A stretch of DNA of 64,000 nucleotides, from assembly GCF_001306115.1 (NCBI RefSeq), contig NZ_LGCL01000032.1, forward strand, positions 1-64,000, given 5' to 3'. The notes under the pieces are model-generated. The model made no database searches and had not been told where the DNA came from. It worked only from the letters and a program-made list of their open reading frames with translations. Of this stretch, positions 17,642 to 25,741 are shown piece after piece (the stretch's first letter is position 1; each line of letters opens with the position of its first letter). Origin of the DNA: Ornatilinea apprima (GTDB taxonomy: Bacteria > Chloroflexota > Anaerolineae > Anaerolineales > Anaerolineaceae). Position numbers and translations under genes: made by a program.

Positions 17642-18906
17642 TCCAATTCAGGGTTTTCCAGCTCGTAGATGGAATCCATCCATGTGCTTGGCGGGCGCAC
17701 AGCCCACCAACGCACCCAGTACAGCATCACAAACAGCGCCAGCGGCAGGGGGATAAACATCACCGGGCTTTGAATAGGCTGGTAAGAATATTCCACTGTC
17801 GCCAGAAAAATTGCCCAGATTCCAACCATCAGCACCGCGGAAAAGGCGTAAATGATCTTTTTCCCGCCCACTCTCCAGCGTTTATCCCACAGCGAAAAGG
17901 TCAACACAATCCCCGGGAAGGCCACGATAAAATTGCCCGGGTCAGTTTGAATGCCAATCCACAGACTGGCTGCCAGTGTCAGGCAGGCCGCCCATAAAAA
18001 TCCGCGGAAATTTGCCCGCCGGGCCATATTCCATTCCAGCAATAAAACCAGGCTCAATACCCCCGTTACTGCCCAGCCAATCCGCTTACCGGCATCCGGC
18101 AGCCAGACGGCCAGCGCCGCGCCCAACGTGCCAGGCGGGTTATACCCTGGGTAGCGCAGAATTTCACGCAGATTTTGCAATATCCAATCCGGAATCAACA
18201 AAGACGCAGTCGCAACCAGCAACGCCAAAATTCCGAAGAACCAGCCCACCAGCTTCCAGCGCCGGTTGGCAACCGCCCAAAACAGGATAAAAACAATGAA
18301 CAGCGCCACAACCTGCGGCTTGATCGTTGAAAATGCCAGCAGAACCCCTGCCAGCTCATCCGCCCGCTTGCGTATCGCCAACAGAACCCCTGCCAGCATC
18401 ACGGCCACCAAAATCACCGCGTTTCCCAGAATCAGCGGGCGCACCGCGTGATACCACAGTAGGCTGAACCCCAAAAAAACGCCCAGCATCAGTAAAGAAG
18501 GTTTCCAATCCGTCAATTGAATGCTGATCAGGCTTAAGCCCACAAGACTCACTTCCAAAACGGTCATCCATAGCGCGCGCGCCAGATCAAAATCCGCCGC
18601 GGCGGCAAAGGGCATAAACAGAAACATTGAATACAGCGGGTAGGCCACCCGCAGCTCGTGTTCGCCCGGTCCGGCCGCCCGTCCGTAGGTAAATGTTTGA
18701 ATTTTCAAAGAGGTCTCGTCGCTGTAAGGGCTTAATCCGTCCATAAGATAAGTGCGCGTTCCCATCCAGTGCACCATAAAATCAGTGCCCCCCGGATTTT
18801 GTTTCGAATACTGGTAATTGGCCGAGGTTAAGAGTCCCAAAAGGATCACGGCCGATAAAATGATCCAGAGTGTATTCAAAGTCGGTTTTGTTCTTAATTG
18901 ATTCAT
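17638..18906 (-). CDS. GT87 (DUF2029)-like membrane glycosyltransferase (4)
   Basis: A 422-residue protein with about ten transmembrane helices. GTDFMVHWMGTRTYLMDGLSPY, following the first helix, has the D-F-x-x-x-W pattern of GT87 polyprenol-phosphate-mannose-dependent alpha-mannosyltransferases, and LAFSTIKPQ matches the K-P-Q motif of the same family. It heads the four-gene glycosyltransferase chain. The ATG is preferred over an upstream codon because of the compact hydrophobic N-terminus that follows. The divergent nitrilase-family gene begins 74 bases away. Confidence 0.83.
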   Translation of the reverse strand: MNQLRTKPTLNTLWIILSAVILLGLLTSANYQYSKQNPGGTDFMVHWMGTRTYLMDGLSPYSDETSLKIQTFTYGRAAGPGEHELRVAYPLYSMFLFMPFAAAADFDLARALWMTVLEVSLVGLSLISIQLTDWKPSLLMLGVFLGFSLLWYHAVRPLILGNAVILVAVMLAGVLLAIRKRADELAGVLLAFSTIKPQVVALFIVFILFWAVANRRWKLVGWFFGILALLVATASLLIPDWILQNLREILRYPGYNPPGTLGAALAVWLPDAGKRIGWAVTGVLSLVLLLEWNMARRANFRGFLWAACLTLAASLWIGIQTDPGNFIVAFPGIVLTFSLWDKRWRVGGKKIIYAFSAVLMVGIWAIFLATVEYSYQPIQSPVMFIPLPLALFVMLYWVRWWAVRPPSTWMDSIYELENPELE

Positions 18907-18964
18907 ACCATCTGCCTCTACCTGAATCGGATTCCCCCCATTCGCTTCACTGCTTGCAATCAAT

Positions 18965-18970
18965 TATAAT
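18965..18970 (+). promoter_or_regulatory. -10 element TATAAT directly before the nitrilase-family gene
   Basis: A perfect TATAAT ends 10 bases before the ATG, so the transcript would have a leader of only about 3-5 bases. No ribosome site is present. The -35 region is poor. Confidence 0.5.
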
Positions 18971-18980
18971 TCAATCATTC

Positions 18981-19766
18981 ATGAAAATTCTCGCCGCCAT
19001 TGCTCAAACCCGCATCCAGTTTGGTTCGCTGACCGCCAACCTGGCAATCACTCGCGCCCGTATGCAAGCAGCCGCCCGCCTGCACGCCCATTGGATTGTC
19101 TTTCCCGAGTTATGGCTGCATGGCTACGATTTGAAACACTTCAGCGAACACGCCCGCGGAACGCCCGCCGCCTTACAAGAAATCGCCGCTCTGGCCGCGG
19201 ATTACCAGCTCACCGTTTGGGGCACCGTTCTGCAATCGGAAGGCGACAATCTCTATAACAGTTTGGTTACCATCACGCCCCAGGGAGAAATCCGTTACAG
19301 ATACCGAAAAACACACCTCTTTCGGCCTCTCAGAGAAGACAGCTGGTTGCAAGCCGGCGGCGAGCTTGCCCCGGTGTTCACCCACCAGGGCATTTCAATT
19401 GGCCCAGCGATCTGCTATGATCTGCGCTTCCCCGAGCTGTTCCGCGCGCAAATGCTGGCCGGCGCCCAATGCGTTGTGCTGCCGGCGCAATGGTCGCGCC
19501 CGCGCCTGGAACACTGGCAAACCTTGCTGCGCGCCCGCGCCATTGAAAACCAAACCTTTGTCATTGGAGTTAACGCGGTTGGGCTGACCGGCAAAGAAAC
19601 CCTGACCGGGTCCAGCGCCATCATCTCCCCCAGAGGCCAGGTTCTTGCCCAGGCTTCGCTGGAGGAGGAAGCCCTGCTGACAGCCGAATTGGATTTTGAC
19701 GCCCTGCTGGCCTGGCGAACAGACTTCCCGGTGCTGAAAGACCGCCGCGGCGATCTCTATGGTTGA
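18981..19766 (+). CDS. Nitrilase-superfamily carbon-nitrogen hydrolase
   Basis: The 261-residue protein has the Glu-Lys-Cys triad of the family: Glu43 in IVFPELWLHGYD, Lys110 in YRYRKTHLF and Cys145 in GPAICYDLRFPEL. These hydrolyse non-peptide C-N bonds. The arrangement and length fit the omega-amidase/Nit2-like branch (branch 10), acting on alpha-ketoglutaramate-type or deaminated glutathione-type amides, but substrate cannot be fixed from sequence. It stands alone on the plus strand inside a block of minus-strand glycosyltransferases and overlaps one of them by 10 bases at the 3' end. Confidence 0.88.
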   Translation: MKILAAIAQTRIQFGSLTANLAITRARMQAAARLHAHWIVFPELWLHGYDLKHFSEHARGTPAALQEIAALAADYQLTVWGTVLQSEGDNLYNSLVTITPQGEIRYRYRKTHLFRPLREDSWLQAGGELAPVFTHQGISIGPAICYDLRFPELFRAQMLAGAQCVVLPAQWSRPRLEHWQTLLRARAIENQTFVIGVNAVGLTGKETLTGSSAIISPRGQVLAQASLEEEALLTAELDFDALLAWRTDFPVLKDRRGDLYG

Positions 19767-21283
19767 TTTTTCGCCTCACGCTGCAGAATAACTGCCTGAT
19801 CATCCGCGTAGACTGTTTTCCAGTCCTCAGCCACCAGCAGACGCGCCAGCGGACGGTTGGGCCTCAGCAGCAGTGTCTCAATCTCATACCGCTCCAGAAG
19901 TTCGTCAGCCCCCTCTCCTCCCTGAACCAGCCTAATCCAATCTCCCAGAATTTTATCGCCATACAAATCTGTCCGCCCATCGATGAACACAGGCACATCG
20001 CGCGCGAACCAGATCAGGTAACCGCCCCAATCATACTCATTGAGCAGGTTGCCCATATCGCTTTGTGAGCGCAGCCATTCCACCGCTTTAACCGGGTAGC
20101 TTTCCGAGAGATAGCGGTCCATCATCACCGGGTGAGATACGCTGTACAGTTTCCCCAGCCCTACCACACCCAAAACAGCCGCCATCCCCAGGTTAAGCCA
20201 TTTGCGCGCTCGCAGCAAAAACGGGTGCTGCGGGCGGTTGGCCTGTTGGAACCACTGCCGCATCGCCAGAGACACACGCTTCAAAGGCGACCCCGGTGCG
20301 ATCAAACCGTCCAACCCGCGGTGCAGCGCCCTTGCGGCAGCCGGCGCGGCGATCACTGCGAACGGCGCGATGTTCCTGCGCGCGTAAAAGGCCAGCAAGC
20401 TGAATGCAAAAAACTTGGCCAGATCAGCCCCGCTGACGCGCTCTTTGCAAAGCACCAATATCACCGTGCAAAACAGAAAGAACAACAAAAACAGCAGTTG
20501 GTCCAACTGGTGAAAATCCGGGGAGGCCCACTCGGAAATGAATTGCTGCAGCGCCTGCACATCCACCGTGGAAAAAACGACGCGCCAGGTGTTCAACCCG
20601 TTAGGGTTAATCAGGGTTGCCAGCCCCGCCAGCCCTGCCCACAACGCCAGCGCGCTGGCGGGTTTAAGGCTTTTCCCGGTCAGCAGCCAGTCCAATCCAT
20701 CCCCGGTCAGAATTGCCGCGATGAGAATGAACCCCAGGCTGTAACCGGCGTGCAAATTCGACCACACCGCGAACAGCAGCGGCAGCGCCCACAACCACTT
20801 CGGTTTGCCCTGCCGGGACGTTTCGATCAATTCCTCCAATACCGCCAGAAAGAGCAAAGACATAATCTGCGGGCGCGGCGCCCAGGCCAGCGAGCTGAAG
20901 ATGGCCGCCGCCAGCAGCCACACCGCCCTATACAGCGGCGGGCCTTCCAAACGAGTCCACACCATCAACATCGTCGCACACGCCGTCAGCGCCACCCAAC
21001 CCGCCAGGCCACTGTAGCCCAGACCGCGATAGGCCAGCGCCATTAGCACTTCAGAAAACCAGCTGTGATTCATCCATCCTTCGCCGCCGCGCGTAAAAGA
21101 GAAAATATCCATCAGCAACGGCTTGCCGCTGGCAAGCGTGCTTTCACCGGCGCGCAAATGCCACCACATATCGGTGTCCAGCGGCGCCCGCGCGGAGATG
21201 ATCCACACCAGCAACAGGCAGATAACCAGCATCAAGCCCTCTACTTGTTGTTCGTTGTTTTGCGGGGAACTCTTCACGCTCAT
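19757..21283 (-). CDS. Polytopic GT-C-like membrane protein (5)
   Basis: A 508-residue protein with about ten helices. LDTDMWWHLRAGESTL after the first helix is a D-T-D-M-W-W-H-L signature found in a family of bacterial membrane proteins annotated as hypothetical or glycosyltransferase-like. The C-terminal extracytoplasmic portion carries NEYDWGGYLIW and FIDGRTDLYG, also characteristic of this family. The acidic first-loop residues suggest GT-C chemistry, but this is not demonstrated for the family. It starts with an ATGA overlap with the gene before it and overlaps the convergent nitrilase gene by 10 bases. Confidence 0.78.
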   Translation of the reverse strand: MSVKSSPQNNEQQVEGLMLVICLLLVWIISARAPLDTDMWWHLRAGESTLASGKPLLMDIFSFTRGGEGWMNHSWFSEVLMALAYRGLGYSGLAGWVALTACATMLMVWTRLEGPPLYRAVWLLAAAIFSSLAWAPRPQIMSLLFLAVLEELIETSRQGKPKWLWALPLLFAVWSNLHAGYSLGFILIAAILTGDGLDWLLTGKSLKPASALALWAGLAGLATLINPNGLNTWRVVFSTVDVQALQQFISEWASPDFHQLDQLLFLLFFLFCTVILVLCKERVSGADLAKFFAFSLLAFYARRNIAPFAVIAAPAAARALHRGLDGLIAPGSPLKRVSLAMRQWFQQANRPQHPFLLRARKWLNLGMAAVLGVVGLGKLYSVSHPVMMDRYLSESYPVKAVEWLRSQSDMGNLLNEYDWGGYLIWFARDVPVFIDGRTDLYGDKILGDWIRLVQGGEGADELLERYEIETLLLRPNRPLARLLVAEDWKTVYADDQAVILQREAKNQP

Positions 21284-22905
21284 TTTGCCTCAATTAAATC
21301 AAGGTTTAGATCATCCACTCGCAGCATTGGATTCAAGTGGTAAAACACCACATAATCCCCAATGGTTTTTTCTTCCCACGCCGCCCCCAGCCGCTTAAAT
21401 TCACCGCGCAGTTGTTGGTTGAGCGGTTCGTTGTGGGTGGTAATGTAAGCAATTTGCTCCGCCTGCGCAACAATGTCATTATAAGGTGCGTAACGGTTAT
21501 CGCGCGCGGTATAGCGCAAGTCCGGGTGATATGGCAGCGCGGGGATATAAATCAGCTCTTCCTGGCTGAGAAAAGCCAGCGGGTAAGCCACCCAATAATT
21601 GGTATATCCACGAGTCAACTGATTGGCTTTCAAAAAATCAATTAATTCCGGAGCGTAACGGTGATCCACCTGCGCTGGCGCGTAAAACTGGGTGGTCAGG
21701 CCGGGCGGGTTACGCAGCGCGGACTGTACCGTTCCCACCCCGTGAAACGCCATCACCGCGCCAACCGCAGCCCAGGCCAGCCGGCGATTGGGTGCCTTCG
21801 CGGCTAAAAAGACCCCACCACACACCGCCAGAAACGCTCCCAACGGCAAAAAATACCGCCCGGAAGGGTCCACCCCAAAAGAAGTCAACAAAAATCCAGC
21901 TATCAATGCCAACGCGGAGAGGGCAAATAACAGGTAAAAACCCCGTTCTTGCCAGGTCTTTTTCGCAAAGTACGCCGCGCTGAGCCCCGCAAAGACCAGT
22001 GCCAGCGGCGCCAGCGGCAGCGCCAGCCAGCGAATTTCCCACGGCGGCCGCACACCCAGCAGCACCGGCAGCCCCAGCAGCAGAAAATTCACGGTGTGCC
22101 GCCCCAACCGGCTTAAATATGAGCCCGGCTCCACCGCCACAGCGCTGCCGGTCAGCTCGCCCAGCAGATGGTCAAACCCGTGCTCAACAGCGAACCCCCA
22201 CCACGGCAGCGCGCCAACCAGCCCGCCCGCCACAAACGTGAAAGCGAAAATCCACAAAAAATCGCCTCGCCGCTCCCGCGTGGCGCGGGCCGCTTTGAAT
22301 AGCACGATCAATGCCGCGGGCGCGGTGAAAACAAGGCTCAACGCGTTCGCCCATACTCCCAGGCCGGTTAAGAAACCCAGTCCCAGCCCGGCCAGCCACA
22401 AATACCCGCTTTTCGATTCATCCAACTCCAGGCGTTTCACAGTGATCACCGCCAGCCAGGTTTGCAACCCGCCGATCAGCAGCGCCTCACCGTACCCGCC
22501 CATGCTGACGGTGGTGTAGAGCGTCATATTGACCGTAGGAATCGCCAGCAGAAACGCCGTCCAAATACCGGCTTCGTCGCTTTCAAACGCGACCCGCACT
22601 GCCGCGGAGATGGACACCAAGAATCCCGCATACAGCAGCATCTGTACCAGGCGAATCACCATCACTTGCTCGCCCAGCAGCACGAACCCGGCTGCCGCCA
22701 GATAAGCATCGAGGCTGCCCATGTACGCCTGCCCGTAAAAGAAAACCGGCCTGGCACCCTGCAAAATATGCCGCGCCATCAGGGCCACAATCGCTTCATC
22801 TGAATTGAACGGAAATGCCTCAAATGCCAAAAAAATGGCTTTCCAGACCGTTGCCAGCGCCACTGCAACGCAAACCATGACCCAAAATCGCTGTTTTTTA
22901 ATCAT
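21280..22905 (-). CDS. GT-C-type membrane glycosyltransferase-like protein (6)
   Basis: A 541-residue protein with about eleven helices. AFPFNSDEAIVALMARHILQG gives the Asp-Glu acidic pair of the first loop, followed by FFYGQAYMGSLDAYLAA, a pattern common in ArnT-like proteins of Chloroflexota. The C-terminal soluble region contains GYTNYWVAYPLAFLS. ATG 22905 was chosen over a TTG one codon upstream. It is the first gene of a two-gene transcript and is divergent from another GT-C gene on the plus strand. Confidence 0.8.
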   Translation of the reverse strand: MIKKQRFWVMVCVAVALATVWKAIFLAFEAFPFNSDEAIVALMARHILQGARPVFFYGQAYMGSLDAYLAAAGFVLLGEQVMVIRLVQMLLYAGFLVSISAAVRVAFESDEAGIWTAFLLAIPTVNMTLYTTVSMGGYGEALLIGGLQTWLAVITVKRLELDESKSGYLWLAGLGLGFLTGLGVWANALSLVFTAPAALIVLFKAARATRERRGDFLWIFAFTFVAGGLVGALPWWGFAVEHGFDHLLGELTGSAVAVEPGSYLSRLGRHTVNFLLLGLPVLLGVRPPWEIRWLALPLAPLALVFAGLSAAYFAKKTWQERGFYLLFALSALALIAGFLLTSFGVDPSGRYFLPLGAFLAVCGGVFLAAKAPNRRLAWAAVGAVMAFHGVGTVQSALRNPPGLTTQFYAPAQVDHRYAPELIDFLKANQLTRGYTNYWVAYPLAFLSQEELIYIPALPYHPDLRYTARDNRYAPYNDIVAQAEQIAYITTHNEPLNQQLRGEFKRLGAAWEEKTIGDYVVFYHLNPMLRVDDLNLDLIEAK

Positions 22906-23026
22906 CAATCGTCACAATTCCCAAGCGAAGAAAACAAGAATTGACCTGCATATCCGTTTCGAAGTAGAATCGAATTGCAGCTCGTTCTTAATTGTAGTGT
23001 TAGCGGCATAAGCTCGCAATGACATC

Positions 23027-24325
23027 ATGAAACCACTCAGTCAAACGCCCGTTAACCGTGTATTTCTGGCATGTTTTATTCTCATCGCCAGTTATTTTTA
23101 CTGGCAGGGTGTGGATGGTGTTCCTTTCCACCCCGACGAAGCCACCCAGCTCTATATGAGCGCCGATTTCCAGCAGTATATTACCGATCCATTTTCAATG
23201 GCCTGGCGGCCCGAACAACGATACGACCCCGTCATTCATTTTCGTCTGCTCGACGCGCCGCTCACCCGCTATGCGGCTGGGGCTGTTCTCTACTTCACCG
23301 GCCGGGAGCCACTGCCTGTTGATTGGGTTTGGAGTCAGAACTGGCAGACCAACGTAAACCGCGGCGCCCTGCCCGATGCGGCTATGCTGCACGCTGGCCG
23401 ACTGGCTGTTGCCTGGGTTTTCCCTTTTTCCATGCTACTCCTCTATGCCATCGCTGCCGGGGTGATGGACTACCGCGCCGCCTGGATCAGCCTGCTGCTC
23501 TTTGCCGGCAACGCTCTGGTGTTGTTGCATACCCGGCGCGTAATGACCGAAAGTTTTCTCACCTTTTTTGTGCTCCTCAATATTTTCATGCTCATTTACG
23601 TCAAGCCACCCCATCTGCCCTGGCTGGGGCTGGCCGCCGCCTTAGCCATTTGCGCCAAGCAGTCTGCTGCGGCGCTGATTCCGCTTAACCTGCTGGCCAT
23701 CGTGTGGATTACACAAAAAGAATATCAATCCTGGAAAAGAACCTTGCGCGCCGTTTTGTTATTCCTCTTTCTTTTTGCGCTTATTTTCATGCTCCTCAAT
23801 CCGGTCTTTTGGGCACACCCAATTCCATCTCTTCAAGCCGCCGCTACAGAACGCCAGCAGCTCCTGCAATCGCAGATCGAAACCATCTCCCGCCAGGACC
23901 CCGATCAGATTTTGACCAGCGTCCCCATGCGGGCTGGCAGCCTGATCGCGCATACCTTTTTCACGCCGCCCATGATCGCCGAATCGCGCAATTATTATGC
24001 CGCCACCCTCGAAGCAGAAAGCATCTATTTCGATCAACCCCTTCACTCTCGATATCGTGCCATGTTCCCCGGAACCATCTACCTCATTTTCACGCTCATA
24101 GGCCTGGCAACCGCGGTCTACCAGACTGTAACCCGCCAAAATCCACCCGATTCACGCATTCCCTGGCTGCTTCTTTCTTTGGCATTCTTGGCTGGCGGAT
24201 TGATCGCCGTAGTTCCGCTGACCTGGCAGCGCTATGTTATGCCGTTGATCGCCTTCCCTTGCATTTTCGCGGCCTGGCCTTTTTATCGCCTGCTCTGCGC
24301 CAATCAGACCATCGGTCAGGATTAG
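23027..24325 (+). CDS. GT39/PMT-like membrane glycosyltransferase (7)
   Basis: A 432-residue protein with about ten helices. VDGVPFHPDEATQLYMSADF has the Asp-Glu pair and His-Pro typical of GT39/PMT-like enzymes, and LHTRRVMTESFLTFFVLL matches the second conserved region. Compared with the six proteins on the opposite strand it lacks a large C-terminal extracytoplasmic domain. The gene is divergent from glycosyltransferase 6 across a 121-base gap, which probably holds both promoters. It is followed by a pair of GC-rich hairpins. Confidence 0.8.
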   Translation: MKPLSQTPVNRVFLACFILIASYFYWQGVDGVPFHPDEATQLYMSADFQQYITDPFSMAWRPEQRYDPVIHFRLLDAPLTRYAAGAVLYFTGREPLPVDWVWSQNWQTNVNRGALPDAAMLHAGRLAVAWVFPFSMLLLYAIAAGVMDYRAAWISLLLFAGNALVLLHTRRVMTESFLTFFVLLNIFMLIYVKPPHLPWLGLAAALAICAKQSAAALIPLNLLAIVWITQKEYQSWKRTLRAVLLFLFLFALIFMLLNPVFWAHPIPSLQAAATERQQLLQSQIETISRQDPDQILTSVPMRAGSLIAHTFFTPPMIAESRNYYAATLEAESIYFDQPLHSRYRAMFPGTIYLIFTLIGLATAVYQTVTRQNPPDSRIPWLLLSLAFLAGGLIAVVPLTWQRYVMPLIAFPCIFAAWPFYRLLCANQTIGQD

Positions 24326-24329
24326 AAAA

Positions 24330-24367
24330 GCCCCCTTGCGGGGGCCACAGCCCCCTTGCGGGGGGGC
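24330..24367. repeat. Two tandem GC-rich hairpins
   Basis: Two near-identical units of G-CCCCC-TTGC-GGGGG-C (24330-24345 and 24350-24367) are separated by CACA. Each forms a 6-bp stem with a TTGC loop. They lie between the convergent ends of glycosyltransferase 7 and the GNAT-like gene. They could act as a two-way transcription stop or as a REP/BIME-like mRNA-stabilising element; no T-run follows. Confidence 0.7.
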
Positions 24368-24404
24368 AAGATGCTTTCGGGGGTGATTCACGGTCAGCCA
24401 GGGA

Positions 24405-25532
24405 CTAGATAGCGCGGTGATACACCCGGTGATTCTTATACTCAACACCACCCACGTTGATCAGGTCTTTACGCATTTGGCGCGTCGTCTCAGCCACCTG
24501 GGTAAGTTCGGCGTGCACAAACCCAAAATCGTGAATCGTTTTGTACATTTCGCTGTAGAGCAAGGCGTTCCCACCCCGGCCCTGGAAATCGGGCAAAATA
24601 CCCGCCCCGTTCAGCGTAACATATTTTGTCCGTTTCATCGTCGTCAGCAGATCCACAATGCCCCACGGTGTGATGCGCCCCTTTTGACGCTGCAGCGCGT
24701 CAGAAATATCAGGAAAAGCCACCAGGAAGCCGATCATTTTTTCTTCGTGCGTAATAATCTTGATCAGCCGGTAATCCAGCACCGACATTAACTGGCTCAA
24801 CAGGTATTTCACTTCCGCCGGGCTGAGCGGATAATATTCCCAGTTATTCACAAAGGTATTGTTGTAGGCTTCTCCAATGGTCGGCGCGTAATCAATTAAT
24901 TCGCGCCGGCTCTTAAAGTTTTTCACCTTCAGCGTGCCGCGTTCTTGCACGCGCCGCGCCACTTCATGAATTTTTTCCGGCAGGATGAACTTCTCCATCG
25001 GCAGCGAACAGCTCACAAAATCTACTTCTTTCTCAAATCCCATATTTTCCATCAGCTTCGGGTAATAGGGATAGTTATAGCTGCTCATGGTCATCATTTG
25101 GCGCTGGTCAAAACCGCTTTCCAGAATGCCGTAACCATCAAAAGAGCACATACCCTTCGGACCCACAACTTCATTCAGGCCTCGCTTGCGGCCCCATTCA
25201 AACCCGTATTCAAACAGGGCATTAGCCACTTCCTGGTCATCGATGCTATCAAACATGGTGAACGACATTTTCTTGCACTGGTGATAAGCATTGAATGGCT
25301 TATGCTCCATCACCATCAAGCGTCCAACCACCTCATTTCCCTTCGTGGCGATTAAGAAATCACCGTCCGATCGCTCAAAAAAGGGATGCTTGTCGCGATT
25401 CAACATGAACTTAACATCACTGATGAAGGGCGGCACCCACTGCGGGCAGTTCTTATACAAATTGAAAGGGACTGAAATAAATTGGTTAACATCTTGCTTG
25501 TTCCGCGTATCAACAACTTTGACCTGGATCAT
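24405..25532 (-). CDS. GNAT-fold acyltransferase-like protein
   Basis: A 375-residue protein seen in many anaerobes and Chloroflexota. The C-terminal half contains TLNGAGILPDFQGRGGNALLYSEM, in which Q-G-R-G-G-x-A is the acyl-CoA pyrophosphate-binding loop of the GNAT fold, preceded by the MIGFLVAFPD strand. The N-terminal half (FNLYKNCPQWVPPFISD, VVGPKGMCSFDGYGIL) is a degenerate second GNAT-like copy typical of this family. The substrate is unknown. The ATG was chosen because it begins the conserved MIQVKVVDT; a codon 33 bases upstream is possible. Transcribed alone. Confidence 0.72.
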   Translation of the reverse strand: MIQVKVVDTRNKQDVNQFISVPFNLYKNCPQWVPPFISDVKFMLNRDKHPFFERSDGDFLIATKGNEVVGRLMVMEHKPFNAYHQCKKMSFTMFDSIDDQEVANALFEYGFEWGRKRGLNEVVGPKGMCSFDGYGILESGFDQRQMMTMSSYNYPYYPKLMENMGFEKEVDFVSCSLPMEKFILPEKIHEVARRVQERGTLKVKNFKSRRELIDYAPTIGEAYNNTFVNNWEYYPLSPAEVKYLLSQLMSVLDYRLIKIITHEEKMIGFLVAFPDISDALQRQKGRITPWGIVDLLTTMKRTKYVTLNGAGILPDFQGRGGNALLYSEMYKTIHDFGFVHAELTQVAETTRQMRKDLINVGGVEYKNHRVYHRAI

Positions 25533-25741
25533 AATAACCTCACGAAGGAATAAATGGATGTACAAAATGGAAAAAATACGGAATGAACCTTAATATTGCG
25601 AGTATACACCTATTTGGAATCTTCGTCTCTGTTTTTTTATTTAACAACCCCACCATTCAGTCATTGTTTCACCACAGCACTGCCAAAAAATGATATGATG
25701 ATTATACAGACTTGATTTGTCATATTACAAAGGAAAAGCAC

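Noticed and set aside
20132-21046. 304-codon plus-strand open frame
   Set aside because: Rich in Arg, Gln, His and Pro, with no domain; it is antisense to glycosyltransferase 5, whose codon pattern explains it.
24330-24367. CRISPR-like repeats
   Set aside because: Only two copies, 4-base gap, palindromic; no spacers or cas genes.
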